From NCBI GenBank assembly GCA_033765305.1, contig JANRID010000050.1, positions 19,403 through 83,402 on the forward strand: 64,000 bases of DNA. The letters run 5' to 3'. Both the position numbers and the translations under genes were made by a program. The notes below the pieces were generated by a model. That model was not told the origin of the DNA. It saw only the letters and a program-made list of their open reading frames with translations, and made no database searches. This document shows, one piece after another, positions 56,701 to 64,000 of this stretch (positions are counted from its first letter, which is position 1; the number at the start of each line of letters is the position of its first letter). This stretch comes from RDXT01 sp033765305 (GTDB lineage Bacteria > Bacteroidota > Bacteroidia > J057).

Positions 56701-59700
56701 ATGCAGGCTACCGGACGGAGTGGGTGATCCGGGGGCTGGAAATCGGCAAGACCTATTCGTGGACGGTGCAGGCCATCGAGCCGGACTTCGAAGGCTCGCC
56801 CTTCGATACGGTGACGGTGTTCCCATTTTCGCCGCCGCTGCTGGAGGACGTCACCAGCGACATCTTCCCTGGCGGCGTTCCCGCCGGCCTGCGCCAGGGC
56901 GGAATTACGCTGGCAGATTTCGACAGCGACGGCGACCTCGACATCGTGACAGCCGGCGATCCCGGCTCCGGTGCCCTGACATTCAACTATTATGAAAACC
57001 AGAATGGGATTTTTGCCCGGGACCCGGCTGTTTCCGAAGCAGCCGAGGGCCTCAGCCATACGACGCTCCGGGCCGCCGACTACGACAACGACGGCCAGGT
57101 GGACCTCCTCCTTGCCGGGCGAGACAGCGAAGGCCTGCCGGCCGTGATGCTGTACCGGTGGAGGAATGGCGTTCTGGAACCCGATCCGGGGCATGCCGAA
57201 GGGCTGAGCGGCTTCGCCAGCGGCAGCGCCGACTGGGGCGACTACGACCAGGACGGCGATTACGACCTGGCAGTGGCCGGATTCGGAGACGATGACCAGC
57301 GGATAACCAGGGTATATACCCATGAAGATGGATTTTTCGAGGAAAATGGCGATCTCTCCGAGGCCCTCCCGCAGGTGGCCCGTGGCGTCATCCGCTGGGC
57401 AGATTTCGATCAGGACAACGACCTCGATCTGCTGCTCGTCGGCGACGACAGCCTCTCCGGCGGCACGGTAGGCATTACCCGCATCTATCAGCGCCAGCCG
57501 CAGGGCTTCGTCCGGCTTCCGGTGAGCGGGCTGCCGGAAGTCCGGCGCGGCACCGGAGCCTGGGCCGACGTCAACAACGACGGATACCCGGATTTCCTCA
57601 TCAGCGGCGAAACCGAAACTGGCCTGATTGCCAGGCTGTTCCTGTATCAGCCTGCCTCCGGCAGCTTCGCGCAGGGCGGCGGCACCCAGATTCCGGGCGT
57701 ATCGGACGGCAGTGTCGCATTCGGCGATATCGACAGCGACGGGTGGGTGGATTTCATCCTGGCCGGCAAGACCGGACCCGGTCCGGAAGACCGCGCTACC
57801 CGGTTCTACCGCAATAACCGCAACGGCACCTTCAGCGACGAGATCAACACCACCGGCTATCTGGGAAGCGTAGATCTGGGCACCCTGGCCCTCGGCGATT
57901 ACGATGGCGACGGCAAGCTCGACCTCTTCATCACCGGCCGGTCCTCGACCGTGCCGGAAGTCGTCAGCTTCTTTGTCTTCCGCAACATCGATTCCACGGC
58001 AAATACCACCCCCGGCGAGCCGCAGGACCTGAAGACGGGAATATTCGGCAATACCGTGACACTGAGCTGGAAAGCGCCAGTGGGTGCCAGCTCCGGCCTC
58101 AGCTACAACCTCTATCTGGGCAATGCGGCCAATCCGGCTGCGCAGCGCTCGCCGATGGCCCTCGTCAGCGGCCCTCAGGAGGGCTACCGCAAGGTGGTGG
58201 CCGCCGGCCCCAATGGCGCCCGGCTTTCAGCCACCTTCTCCGGCATCCCGGACGGCAGCTATGTATGGAGCGTGCAGGCCATCGACCCCGACCGGGAAGG
58301 ATCGCCCTTTGCGCCGCAGCAAAGCTTCGGGTTCGAGAATCCCGTGCCGGAAATCGTGGATTCCTTCTTCGTGCGCCTCTTCCCCGACGATGCGGCTTCC
58401 CTCGAAAGCTACATCTCCCTGCGCACCGATACCCTGGTGGACGAGGTGCTGGTGCATTACAAAGGCATTGCCTCCGAAGAATGGCAAACCCGCACGCTGA
58501 GCCTGGCGGCTTCGCGCTACACCTTTACCCTGACTCCGGATCTGATGGACGAAATGGGGCTGGAATACCTCTTCGAGGTCAAAGGCCTCTTCACCTTCGA
58601 CGCCCGGACGGACACGCAGTACGCCTACCGCTACTACAAAAGCGGCCTCGGGGTGCAGGACCTCACCGCCGGCGGCGAAGTCTCCTCCTACAACATTCTG
58701 GCAGTGCCTTTGCGCCTGGACAATGCAGCCATCGAATCGGTCATCGAAGATGACTTCGGGCGCTACAGCCTGTTCCGCTGGCGGATGTGGTCGTATGCGG
58801 ACAGCAGCGTGACGGAATACGGAAAAGGGCTCGACAGTCTGCAGCCGGGCCGGGGCTACTGGCTGATCACCCGCAAGCCGCGCGGCTTTACCACCGGAGC
58901 GGGGGCGGTGGTGGAGGCAAACGACGGCAGCCCCTACGAAATCCGCCTGCAGCCCGGCTGGAACGCCATCGGCAATCCCTATCCGTACAACCTCTCCTGG
59001 CAGGATGTGCTGCAGGCCAGCGGGCCGGTGCCGGGGCTGGGCAACCTGCTGGTATTTGAGGGCAACTGGCGCAACGGCGCCACCCTCGATGCATTCCGGG
59101 GCGGCTTTGTATTTGCCGCCTCGCCGGCGACCCTCCGGATTCCGGTGCGCAAGAATCCCAATATCAACCGGGTGCCTGCGCCGGATGCCCCGCCGCAGAC
59201 CAGCGGCAGCCTGGGGCAGCCTGCGTGGATCGTGCAGCTCCATGCCGAAACGGAAGATCAGCGCTTTGTGCTGGGCGGCGTCGGGATGCACCCGGATGCG
59301 GATCCGCTGCTGGACGGCTTCGATGTGATCCTGCCGCCCCGGCTGCCGGAGCTGCTCGAGCTCTACACGGAGATTCCGGAGCATCCGGCGCGCTACCTCT
59401 CCCGCAGCGTAGTGCCGCCGACTGACCGGCAGCTATGGCCCATGACGCTGAACCGCCCGCGCGAAGGCGCGGAGGTGCGCCTCTTCTGGGACCGCAGCGG
59501 CCTCGATGACCCGGACCGCGTGCTGCTGCTCTACCATCCCGCCTCGCAGACCTGGGTGGATATGGGCCAATCGGAGGAAATGGCGCTTCCGCCCGGCCCG
59601 CTCAGCGACCAGCTGGTGGTGTATTTCGGGCCGGCGGCATCGGCGTGGGCGGCCCTGGCGCCGGAGCGCGTCAGCTTGGGCGCTCCCTATCCGAACCCCG

Positions 59701-59960
59701 CGGCAGGGCCCGTGCGGATTCCGCTGACGCTGCCGCAGGCGGATGAGCGGTATCCGGTGGAAATTGCCGTGCTCGACCTGCAAGGGCAGGAGGTCGCCCG
59801 ACTGGACCCGCTGCTGCTCAAGCCGGGATTCCATACCCTCGAATGGGACGGGCTGGGCGCCGCCGGGCGCCGGCTGCCGGCCGGCATATACCTGTGCCGC
59901 CTGCAAACCCTGCGGGACGGTGTCCGGGAGGAGAGCTTCAGTAGGCTGATAGTCAAGTGA
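47706..59960 (+). CDS. Giant secreted FG-GAP/VCBS and FnIII repeat protein with T9SS sorting domain, 4084 aa
   Basis: ATG 47706 is chosen (MHFRYVRPLARVRTLVLRLL, then a hydrophobic stretch ending PAAGQA); the frame opens at 47649. After the signal region it is seven blocks. Each block has seven FG-GAP repeats with D-x-D-x-D-G-D/x-x-D Ca-binding motifs (for example ADYDNDGDLDLVI), most likely one seven-bladed propeller, followed by one FnIII-like module that reads like ...YFWSVQ..D.D.EGS.FA.EQ.F. FnIII modules start near 48943, 50510, 52040, 53510, 55010, 56470 and 58000. A mixed C-terminal part (GWNAIGNPYPYNLSW) follows from about 58350, and the type A sorting signal is SLGAPYPNPAAGPVR ... LPAGIYLCRLQT at the end. 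Expected to be exported by T9SS and act as a Ca-dependent surface adhesin or scaffold (inference). Confidence 0.9.
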   Translation: MHFRYVRPLARVRTLVLRLLLPLSACGTLPAAGQAFLDQTASAFSGPAPAGISGGELTWGDFDSDNDLDLLVTGQGSGVGSVVSKVYRYQSGLFAEYIGGSSIVAVGQSAAAWADYDNDGDLDLVICGRDASNTRQARMYRFIGSAFTLDNTATPTLIGVSQAAVAWGDYDGDGDLDLAVSGQDASSQPTMRLYRNDGSSVFSLTGIVLPGMTGGTIAWGDYNGDGLPDLLYTGNPAGSGGLTRLYRSLGDTLVLTPTSLPQVRDGSAAWGDYDNDGDLDILLSGNDNGTRITEVYVNNGSGSFTPANAGLNGIEQGRAVWGDYNNDGWLDILLSGKDGNGTANAATQLYANNQFGGFTLDVTASLTLQNVNNGSRVAFGDYNSDRRLDIVLCGQQNGNTPVFRLYTSLSLAANTTPAAPSALQSAVAGSSVLLKWSAPASTGATLRRGLSYNYYIGTASADDNIAPAQANIAPASASNGYRRIAAVGAVNDTFLTVSDLDPGVYFWSVQTVDNDFEGSVFAAEQTFTITPGVVGTSAFVDSTAAEFTTIPGGIDDGVVAWFDRENDGDLDFIIAGLADINPTEPRTRVFRNNSSGVDFTDLFAQGTNTNLSRLYRSDLAIGDLDHDNDLDLVLCGLLQDDITNRTEVWLQTGSGSGNYTNVVLPSGFPQVRDGSLDLGDYDNDGDLDLLITGNTTGGAVTAIYKNMFIPNGSLSFTLDAAATSNMNKVVSGDAAFGDYNRDGFPDIVLTGLDGTTGNPVGVVYRNNGNGTFAQASPIIPVEQSSVAWGDINNDGYLDLAVTGLRQVSGVPTPETAIYRYIPAFSTFFPVTDGIRDLATGSVAWGDYDSDGFIDLLITGRDINGTAHTEVYRNTDPFNFVLTVDASSSATLTGIERGNAAWGDYDNDGKLDILLSGSTNGGANRILKIYRNIHPSASTPPGIPSKLRAQLDGYAVRLTWDPPLSSSAVSSEGYTYALYVDGPAAGSTDVRSPMSSLSTGYRRVAELGKAGTRREVVLRNLPAGLYTWSVQTIDQSLEGSPFAASQTFEYEDPTFLDATAATFPVTPPARLRDASAAFGDIGDFLGNDGSGDGFLDLVISGLGDNNQPVTQLFRYDTLQDRYVRDQSAPLPGMYGGQVAWGDYDHDNRADLLIAGESSSGPLAAVYRNVLGSFSASPPNVISLTGIRNGAAAWADIDADGHQDVMLSGEDAGGQPQTLFFLNQQGQGFAPAGNLGVEALKGSAAAWTDYNHDGYPDLIIAGRNAANVRFCQLYANNRQGGFVPAPGIVLPQIADAALDWGDYNADGWADLAMSGSTATGRITRVYRNNSGISFTDIGGGLPPVEQGAIAWGDYNNDGYSDLIYVGQSSGSVADRIAQLYRYDSGTQNFVNEYLAAAPVPAVAGGAALVWGDFDRNGKLDLLAMGQRTAAPDSGSFALLRNVDAASPTRPGAPSALSAQVAGFEVLLRWTAPSNVPAAIRRSLTYNVYIGTSPGATGVRSPLARLNAGVNAGVRKIAVRGTAQDTTAFRIAGLPAGTYFWSVQAVDADLEGGVFAAEQQFAYEPPLFADSTAAVFGALPAGVSDGDLAWADYDLDGDADLAVAGLTSGGAITKIYRNQAGSLTEAIALPGLSQARLRWGDLDRDNDPDLIASGELAGTPVLRLYRNDGGGVFTPLSHSLPGITGGSLAMADVDYDGDEDLLIAGQGASGPVSEIYLNSGSGSFTALGAGFTPLANGEALLIDYNTDGFPDVLLTGTDAGGQQAALLYRNTGRRTFELVPSPGLPPLENSRADWSDYDSDGYPDLLLSGRSGNTLITRVYRNLNGSGSFNNTFSLATVGERGAARWCDLNNDQRADFIVTGASDLSGSAREVRVLLNTGSGFADKPILALPLEAADAAAMAFGDYDGDGRPDLAWTGRTSASPLSCAFRLYHNADTAANQVPLPPVSLAAQQRGDTLIFSWSPPAGGLANSYALYIGTAAGSTGVRSPLAAVPQGFRRVILPGGAGQSTRTRLYGMPGGTYFWSVQSVNPGLEGSAFAAERTVAYVPPALVDVSQSQLLAGAGADRAAIAWADADLDGDLDLAVSGAIADNQASTYLLSNTGGQFVLNTGASALLEDLQFSHLAWADYDLDGDLDLILTGETPGNGGPGAGQRSTRLYQNDGSGSFTEDPAGSSLPDLTAAAAAWGDYDNDGDPDLFLAGSSSSGRIAALFRNDQGSFVQDNSLNINGVDLAAAAWADYDRDGDLDLAVSGATATGQSSRIFRNDGIRGGFTQLTSVQAPLAAVKDGSLAWADYDRDGFMDLLLTGDSSSIGVVPVAFVFRYDHAAGRFVRQPFGLPGIAQGQGIWGDFDEDGRPDIALAGRGASGRLMRVYRNTGSGFAEESASGTGFTSLDADGTAAWGDADGDGRLDLAAAGRRGDSPAQRTLRLYRNVLGSTLAQPAVPASLSAELSGDSVVLTWNLPPGAADLTFNVYVGSAPGLADVVSPASDLASGYRRLPGPGNAGRRSRFRLKGLEPGTYYWSVQSVNAGLDGSPFAAEQSFAFDPAQFVLVNSIAFDTLALPDIEQGALAWGDYDLDGDLDLAVGGSASTGLIGRLYNNQNRQGFVADAAASAVIADMQEGQLAWADYDLDGDLDLALAGLTSNGPAAHIYRNTGGTFDRIDVGWQPVRDAALAWGDYDNDGDPDLVLSGLNGTTPFTRLYRNSGNGSFANSNVPLIQVYEGDLAWLDLNRDSYLDLIVAGRSAAPGNPPVIQAYLNQGNGTFTAAAGLFPSGFALSKARIDVADANNDGYPDLAICGLDALGTPAARVFRNERNLTFAPIPVPDLPQAAGGEIRWADYDSDGYADLAISGALASGAPVTLILRSDSGRTFVPDPKVNQAIADVSQGAMAWGDYNNDRKPDLVLTGRRTSSPLRRGLFLYQNQEPTPNTTAPAPVVLRAEVDGLDVRLFWDPPPGYPADRVEGLSYNLSMTVSTPASRQVVSPEASIIPPNNGYRRVAQLGNAGYRTEWVIRGLEIGKTYSWTVQAIEPDFEGSPFDTVTVFPFSPPLLEDVTSDIFPGGVPAGLRQGGITLADFDSDGDLDIVTAGDPGSGALTFNYYENQNGIFARDPAVSEAAEGLSHTTLRAADYDNDGQVDLLLAGRDSEGLPAVMLYRWRNGVLEPDPGHAEGLSGFASGSADWGDYDQDGDYDLAVAGFGDDDQRITRVYTHEDGFFEENGDLSEALPQVARGVIRWADFDQDNDLDLLLVGDDSLSGGTVGITRIYQRQPQGFVRLPVSGLPEVRRGTGAWADVNNDGYPDFLISGETETGLIARLFLYQPASGSFAQGGGTQIPGVSDGSVAFGDIDSDGWVDFILAGKTGPGPEDRATRFYRNNRNGTFSDEINTTGYLGSVDLGTLALGDYDGDGKLDLFITGRSSTVPEVVSFFVFRNIDSTANTTPGEPQDLKTGIFGNTVTLSWKAPVGASSGLSYNLYLGNAANPAAQRSPMALVSGPQEGYRKVVAAGPNGARLSATFSGIPDGSYVWSVQAIDPDREGSPFAPQQSFGFENPVPEIVDSFFVRLFPDDAASLESYISLRTDTLVDEVLVHYKGIASEEWQTRTLSLAASRYTFTLTPDLMDEMGLEYLFEVKGLFTFDARTDTQYAYRYYKSGLGVQDLTAGGEVSSYNILAVPLRLDNAAIESVIEDDFGRYSLFRWRMWSYADSSVTEYGKGLDSLQPGRGYWLITRKPRGFTTGAGAVVEANDGSPYEIRLQPGWNAIGNPYPYNLSWQDVLQASGPVPGLGNLLVFEGNWRNGATLDAFRGGFVFAASPATLRIPVRKNPNINRVPAPDAPPQTSGSLGQPAWIVQLHAETEDQRFVLGGVGMHPDADPLLDGFDVILPPRLPELLELYTEIPEHPARYLSRSVVPPTDRQLWPMTLNRPREGAEVRLFWDRSGLDDPDRVLLLYHPASQTWVDMGQSEEMALPPGPLSDQLVVYFGPAASAWAALAPERVSLGAPYPNPAAGPVRIPLTLPQADERYPVEIAVLDLQGQEVARLDPLLLKPGFHTLEWDGLGAAGRRLPAGIYLCRLQTLRDGVREESFSRLIVK

Positions 59961-60011
59961 TTAAAAGAAAGTCTGACTAATATCCGGATTTTTGATTACC
60001 TTGCAGGTCGG

Positions 60012-60070
60012 AACGGCATCCCAGGGGCAAAGGAGATCAGAAGCATCTGCTTCCCCTGGATGCCGTTTTT
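60012..60070 (+). terminator. Terminator of the giant FG-GAP gene
   Basis: aacggcatcccagggg pairs with cccctggatgccgtt (one bulge), followed by TTTTT. It lies about 50 bp after the stop at 59960. Confidence 0.75.
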
Positions 60071-60081
60071 ATATTGTATTG

Positions 60082-60115
60082 ACCCGAACATTTTTTTGTC
60101 GATTTAACCCGAACA
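60082..60115 (+). repeat. Direct repeat ACCCGAACA just upstream of the next gene
   Basis: acccgaaca occurs at 60082-60090 and 60107-60115, 25 bp apart (start to start), with a T7 run between. The second copy ends 4 bp before the ATG at 60120. Possible operator or leader feature. Confidence 0.45.
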
Positions 60116-60119
60116 GCGC

Positions 60120-63100
60120 ATGAAGGCGTTACGTTACCTCCTGGTGGCCCTGTCCGTATGGGGCCTGATTCCGTTGCTTCACGCCCAAACTCCGCAGGGG
60201 ATTTCGTATCAGGCCGTCGCCCGGAATGGCGGAACGATCCTGGCCAATCAGACCCTGCAGGTCCGTTTTACCATTCTCGACGGCGCAAACCCTGCCTATC
60301 AGGAAACCCACACCGCCACCACCGACGATTTCGGGCGCTTTACCCTGGTAATCGGTACCGGCAACACCTCCGGCGTATTTTCCAATATCAACTGGAGCAC
60401 CGGGAACAAATTCCTCACCGTCGAGCTCAACCAGCCCAACGGCTGGGTGCTGATGGGAACCCACCGCTTCCAGAGCGTGCCCTACGCCTTGTATGCGCAG
60501 CGCGCCAAAACGGTCGACAATATTTCCCTGGCCCTGGACGATCTGACCAATGTCAATGCGCCCAACCCGGCCTCCGGCGAAGTGCTGAAATGGAACGGCA
60601 CCGCTTGGGTCAACGCACCGGACGGCGGCAGCGGCGGCACGGTCAATATATTCCCTGGCACGGGCATCGCCATCTCCAATGACTCCATTTACAACACCGG
60701 CGACCTGAACGCCGCCGACGATCTGCTCATCGGCGCATCCGCGGCCGGCGACCTCGACGGGGCTTATCCTGCTCCGACTGTGGCGGCGATCCAAAACCGG
60801 AACGTGCTCGATATTCAGCCGACGGATGGATTTGTCCTCAAATGGGACGATGTGCTCCAGGCCTGGGTGCCCCGCCCGGATGCGACTGCCAGCGCAGGCG
60901 CCACAACCAATACCACCCCCCGCTTCGTAGGCGACGGATCTTCGACCGCTCCGCTCGACCTGGCGCAGCAAGGCGCCTCCATCGGCCAGGTATTGAAGTG
61001 GAACGGATCCTTCTGGGCTCCAGCCAACGACGCCAGCAACACCTACACCCTCTCGCTCAACGGCGCATTGCTCGAACTGCTTCAGAACGGCAGCTCCGTC
61101 AGTTCGGTCAATATCGGCGGCGCCTTGTATGTCGCAGGAAACGGGATCGATCTGTCCGGCAACATCATCACCAACACCGGCGATCTCAACCCGAACGACG
61201 ATATCATCATCGGCACAACTGCCGGCGGCGACCTGACCGGCTTGTACCCCAACCCGACGGTCAGCCGCATCCGCAATACGCCGGTTTCCGCTACTCCGCC
61301 CAGCGTCATCGGGCAGGTGCTGAAATACAACGGCAGCGCCTGGGCGCCCGGCGTGGACAATGTCAACGATGCCGACCCTGACCCGACCAACGAAATCCAG
61401 ACCTTGAGCCTGGTGCCGCTGACGAACTCCGTGGGCATTGCGCTCTCGAACGGCGGCAGCCAGGTCAACCTCGTCGGCGGTTCGGGAATTTCCATCAGCG
61501 GATCGATCATTTCGGCAACCGGCGACCTCAACCCCGGCGACGACGTCAACGACGGCGATCCAGCCGGCGGAGACCTGGCCGGAACGTATCCCAACCCCTC
61601 TGTCAAAGGCATACAAGGCCGCACCGTATCGGCACAGCAGCCCTTGAACGGCGATGTCTATGTCTGGAACAGCACCACCTCGCAATGGGTGCCTGCTTCC
61701 AACAACGATGCAGACGCCAATCCGCTCAACGAACTCCAGACCCTCACCCTCAGCGGCACGACGCTGCTGCTGTCCGGCGGCGGCGGCAACGTGCCGCTGC
61801 CCTATACCGGCGGCACCGGGATCAGCGTTTCCGGCACAGGGGTCATCACCAACACCGGCGATACCGATCCGTCCAACGACCTCACCACCAGCAGCATCGC
61901 CGCCGGCGACGTGACAGGCCCCTTCTCCAGCCTGAAGGTGGAGCGGATTCAGAATCAGCCGCTTTCCAATACCATCCCCGCACCCAATCAGGTGCTCATG
62001 TACATCGGCGGGCAATGGGTGCCCGCCGCGGAGCTGGACGGCAGCCCGCTCAACGAGATTCAGACCCTCGGCCTGAACAATACCACCATTACCCTCACCA
62101 ATGGCGGCCAGGTGGTGCTCCCCTACAGCAGCGGTGCAGGCATCAATGTCAATACGACGACAGGCGTCATCACCAACACCGGCGATGTCAACGCCGGCGA
62201 CGACGTGCTGAATACCAGCCTCGCCGGCGGCGATGTCAGCGGCGTATTCTCCAACCTCACCGTCAACCGCATTCAGGGCCGCCAGGTCAGCACGCAGCTG
62301 CCTGCAACCGGGCAGATTCTGAAGTGGAACGGCATCCAGTGGAGCCCCGCAGACGACCTCTTCGAGGACGGGGATACGGAAAGCACCAATGAGCTTCAAA
62401 GCCTCGATATTTCCGGAACGACCATTACCCTCTCCAACGGCGGCGGATCGGTCGTGCTGCCGTATTCCGCTGGCCCCGGGATCAGCCTGACGCCCTCCGG
62501 TGTGATCAGCAACACCGGCGTGCTCATCGGCACGCCCGCCGGCGGCGACCTGAGCGGGGCCTATCCGGCACCGCAGGTCTCAGGGCTGCAAGGATCGCCC
62601 GTATCCAGCCAGCAGCCGACCCAGGTAGGGCAGGTGCTGTACTGGAATGGTGCCCAGTGGATTCCTGGAAGCAACAATGACCCGGATGCTGATCCGACGA
62701 ACGAGCTTCAGACGCTCGCGCTGAGCAACACCACCATCACCCTCTCCGACGGCGGCTCGGTCGTGCTCCCCTACAATGCCGGAGCCGGCATCGACGTCAA
62801 TACCGCGACCGGCCAGATCACCAATACCGGAGATACAGACGGCACGGACGATATTACCACCAGCACGACCGCGACAGGCGATGTCGGCGGCCAGTTTCCC
62901 GATCTGACGGTGAACGGACTGCAGGGAAATCCCGTTTCCAACCTGGTGCCAGCTTCCGGCCAGGTGCTGAAGTGGAACGGCACGCAGTGGGCCCCGGCAG
63001 CCGACGAGGACAACGACGATGCCGATGCCGATCCGACCAATGAAATCCAGGTACTTAGCCTTTCCAATACCTCCATCAGCCTAAGCAACGGCGGCGGCAC

Positions 63101-64000
63101 CATTGCATTGCCTTACACTGGCGGCACCGGCATCAGCGTCAATGCCACCACGGGCGAAATCGCCAACACCGGCGACACCAACGGCTCCGATGACATCAAT
63201 ATCGGCAGCACCGCCGGCGGCGATCTCAACGGAACGTATCCGAACCCGACCGTGGACGCCCTCCAGGGATTTGCAGTCGCCAATACGGCACCTGCCGCAG
63301 GCCAGACCCTCGTCTGGAACGGCACCCAATGGACACCTGCCACCAACAATGACCCGGATGCCGATCCGTCCAATGAAATCCAGGCGCTCTCGCTCAGCAG
63401 CACCACCATCAGCCTGAGCAACGGCGGCGGCTCGGTGGTGCTGCCCTACAACGCCGGCCCCGGCATCGACGTCAACACCGCAACTGGCCAGATCTCCAAT
63501 ACCGGAGACACGGACGAAACGGACGACATCACCATCAACGACGCCGCATCCGGCGACGTGAGCGGCTTCTTCCCCAATCTCCGGGTAGAAGCGCTGCAAG
63601 GAAGCCCCGTGGCGAATATCTCCCCGGCAGCAGACCAGGTGCTCACCTGGAACGGCACGCAATGGGTGCCTGCGTCTAATGACGATGCAGACGCAGACGC
63701 AACGAACGAAATCCAGGCCCTTTCGCTCAGCAGCACGACGATCAGCCTGAGCAACGGCGGCGGTTCGGTGGTGCTTCCCTACAGCGGCGGCACGGGCATC
63801 AGCGTCAATACTACGACGGGCGTTATCGCCAACACCGGCGATACGGACGCTTCGGACGACATCACGACCTCGACTGCCGCCGCAGGCGACGTATCGGGCA
63901 GCTTCCCGAACCTGACAGTGGACGGCATTCAGGGCAATCCGGTGGCGAACACGGCTCCGGCCAACGGCCAGGTGCTGAAGTGGAACGGGACGCAGTGGGC
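60120..64000 (+). CDS. Large repetitive secreted protein, 3' end outside window
   Basis: ATG 60120 (MKALRYLLVALSVWGLIPLL) is a signal peptide ending HAQ. The N-terminal region (ISYQAVARNGGTILANQTLQ, NGWVLMGTHRFQSVPYALYA) is typical of Bacteroidota phage-tail-fibre-like surface proteins. After it come repeats of about 110 residues (327-340 bp): V/L-L-K-W-N-G-T-Q-W, then NEIQ-x-L-x-L-S, then T-T-I-x-L-S-N-G-G-G, then G-I-S-V-N, I-x-N-T-G-D and G-D-L/V-x-G-x-Y/F-P-x-L-T-V. The K/Y-W-N-G-x-x-W motif recurs 12 times from about 60583 to 63980. Open to the right edge with no stop in frame. A collagen-free, beta-helical fibre or adhesin is the likeliest fold. A T9SS sorting domain cannot be checked here. 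Confidence 0.85.
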   Translation, partial: MKALRYLLVALSVWGLIPLLHAQTPQGISYQAVARNGGTILANQTLQVRFTILDGANPAYQETHTATTDDFGRFTLVIGTGNTSGVFSNINWSTGNKFLTVELNQPNGWVLMGTHRFQSVPYALYAQRAKTVDNISLALDDLTNVNAPNPASGEVLKWNGTAWVNAPDGGSGGTVNIFPGTGIAISNDSIYNTGDLNAADDLLIGASAAGDLDGAYPAPTVAAIQNRNVLDIQPTDGFVLKWDDVLQAWVPRPDATASAGATTNTTPRFVGDGSSTAPLDLAQQGASIGQVLKWNGSFWAPANDASNTYTLSLNGALLELLQNGSSVSSVNIGGALYVAGNGIDLSGNIITNTGDLNPNDDIIIGTTAGGDLTGLYPNPTVSRIRNTPVSATPPSVIGQVLKYNGSAWAPGVDNVNDADPDPTNEIQTLSLVPLTNSVGIALSNGGSQVNLVGGSGISISGSIISATGDLNPGDDVNDGDPAGGDLAGTYPNPSVKGIQGRTVSAQQPLNGDVYVWNSTTSQWVPASNNDADANPLNELQTLTLSGTTLLLSGGGGNVPLPYTGGTGISVSGTGVITNTGDTDPSNDLTTSSIAAGDVTGPFSSLKVERIQNQPLSNTIPAPNQVLMYIGGQWVPAAELDGSPLNEIQTLGLNNTTITLTNGGQVVLPYSSGAGINVNTTTGVITNTGDVNAGDDVLNTSLAGGDVSGVFSNLTVNRIQGRQVSTQLPATGQILKWNGIQWSPADDLFEDGDTESTNELQSLDISGTTITLSNGGGSVVLPYSAGPGISLTPSGVISNTGVLIGTPAGGDLSGAYPAPQVSGLQGSPVSSQQPTQVGQVLYWNGAQWIPGSNNDPDADPTNELQTLALSNTTITLSDGGSVVLPYNAGAGIDVNTATGQITNTGDTDGTDDITTSTTATGDVGGQFPDLTVNGLQGNPVSNLVPASGQVLKWNGTQWAPAADEDNDDADADPTNEIQVLSLSNTSISLSNGGGTIALPYTGGTGISVNATTGEIANTGDTNGSDDINIGSTAGGDLNGTYPNPTVDALQGFAVANTAPAAGQTLVWNGTQWTPATNNDPDADPSNEIQALSLSSTTISLSNGGGSVVLPYNAGPGIDVNTATGQISNTGDTDETDDITINDAASGDVSGFFPNLRVEALQGSPVANISPAADQVLTWNGTQWVPASNDDADADATNEIQALSLSSTTISLSNGGGSVVLPYSGGTGISVNTTTGVIANTGDTDASDDITTSTAAAGDVSGSFPNLTVDGIQGNPVANTAPANGQVLKWNGTQW
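60583..64000 (+). repeat. Tandem repeats of ~330 bp in the fibre-like gene
   Basis: Motif W-N-G-x-x-W occurs at about 60590, 60840, 60995, 61320, 61665, 61995, 62320, 62640, 62970, 63310, 63645 and 63975. From 60995 onward spacing is 320-345 bp. Copies are similar but not identical at DNA level. Confidence 0.8.

Noticed and set aside
50598..57323. Large minus-strand ORFs (710 and 1095 codons) under the giant FG-GAP gene
   Set aside because: Repetitive coding on the plus strand produces repetitive open antisense frames. The plus strand has the signal peptide, Ca motifs and sorting domain.
60129..62399. 756-codon minus-strand ORF
   Set aside because: Shadow of the fibre-like repeat gene, with repeated IAGVGDD-type text mirroring the repeats.

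Overview
The window looks like a chromosome segment of a GC-rich member of the Bacteroidota, most likely from the Saprospiria (Saprospira/Haliscomenobacter/Lewinella-like) lineage. Evidence: two proteins end in type IX secretion (T9SS) type A sorting domains, SecD and SecF are fused, there is an Oar-like TonB-dependent receptor, a NagB-LmbE fusion, a serine palmitoyltransferase-type enzyme, a histone H1-like mini-protein, and TAnnTTTG-type promoter boxes. The species cannot be named from sequence reading alone.

Layout. 1-2834: the end of one uncharacterised gene and a complete one, probably one operon. 2840-10450: an accessory region with a tyrosine-recombinase scrap and a possible transposase scrap, four small genes of unknown function (three with membrane helices), a von Willebrand A protein, two toxin-antitoxin remnants, a Uma2 nuclease, 53-bp tandem repeats and a xisH-xisI pair. 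10455-13151: nagB fusion plus DeoR-type regulator (amino-sugar catabolism). 13239-24462: a serine hydrolase, a T9SS-exported repeat protein, an SDR/KAS-III-like/hydrolase cluster, an ankyrin protein, DUF2721 and metF. 24485-29360: ExbD-like, ExbD, ExbB and SecDF, all on the minus strand. 29460-38583: a second serine hydrolase, a haem-c/FG-GAP lipoprotein, a copper-type P-ATPase, a DUF1573 protein, a histone H1-like protein, Spt and an SRPBCC/GyrI protein. 39061-39888: a 12-repeat CRISPR array without cas genes in the window. 40050-47618: TonB receptor, an antitoxin with a nonsense-interrupted PIN toxin, PriA and a secreted protein. 47706-59960: a 4,084-residue secreted protein built as seven blocks of seven FG-GAP blades plus one FnIII-like module. 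60120-64000: the 5' part of a second giant repetitive surface protein, running off the window.

Most notable: (i) three separate toxin-antitoxin loci keep an intact antitoxin frame while the toxin is broken in three different ways (frameshift, truncation, in-frame TGA); (ii) the orphan CRISPR array has a perfect hairpin across its leader/first-repeat junction and three repeat variants arranged in blocks; (iii) a FabH-like enzyme keeps the active-site Cys but has Thr and Tyr where His and Asn are expected; (iv) the regular 7 x (7+1) architecture of the giant protein; (v) a CCGTAACAT motif shared upstream of three unrelated envelope or secreted protein genes.

All family names come from motif recognition by eye. 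No database search was run.
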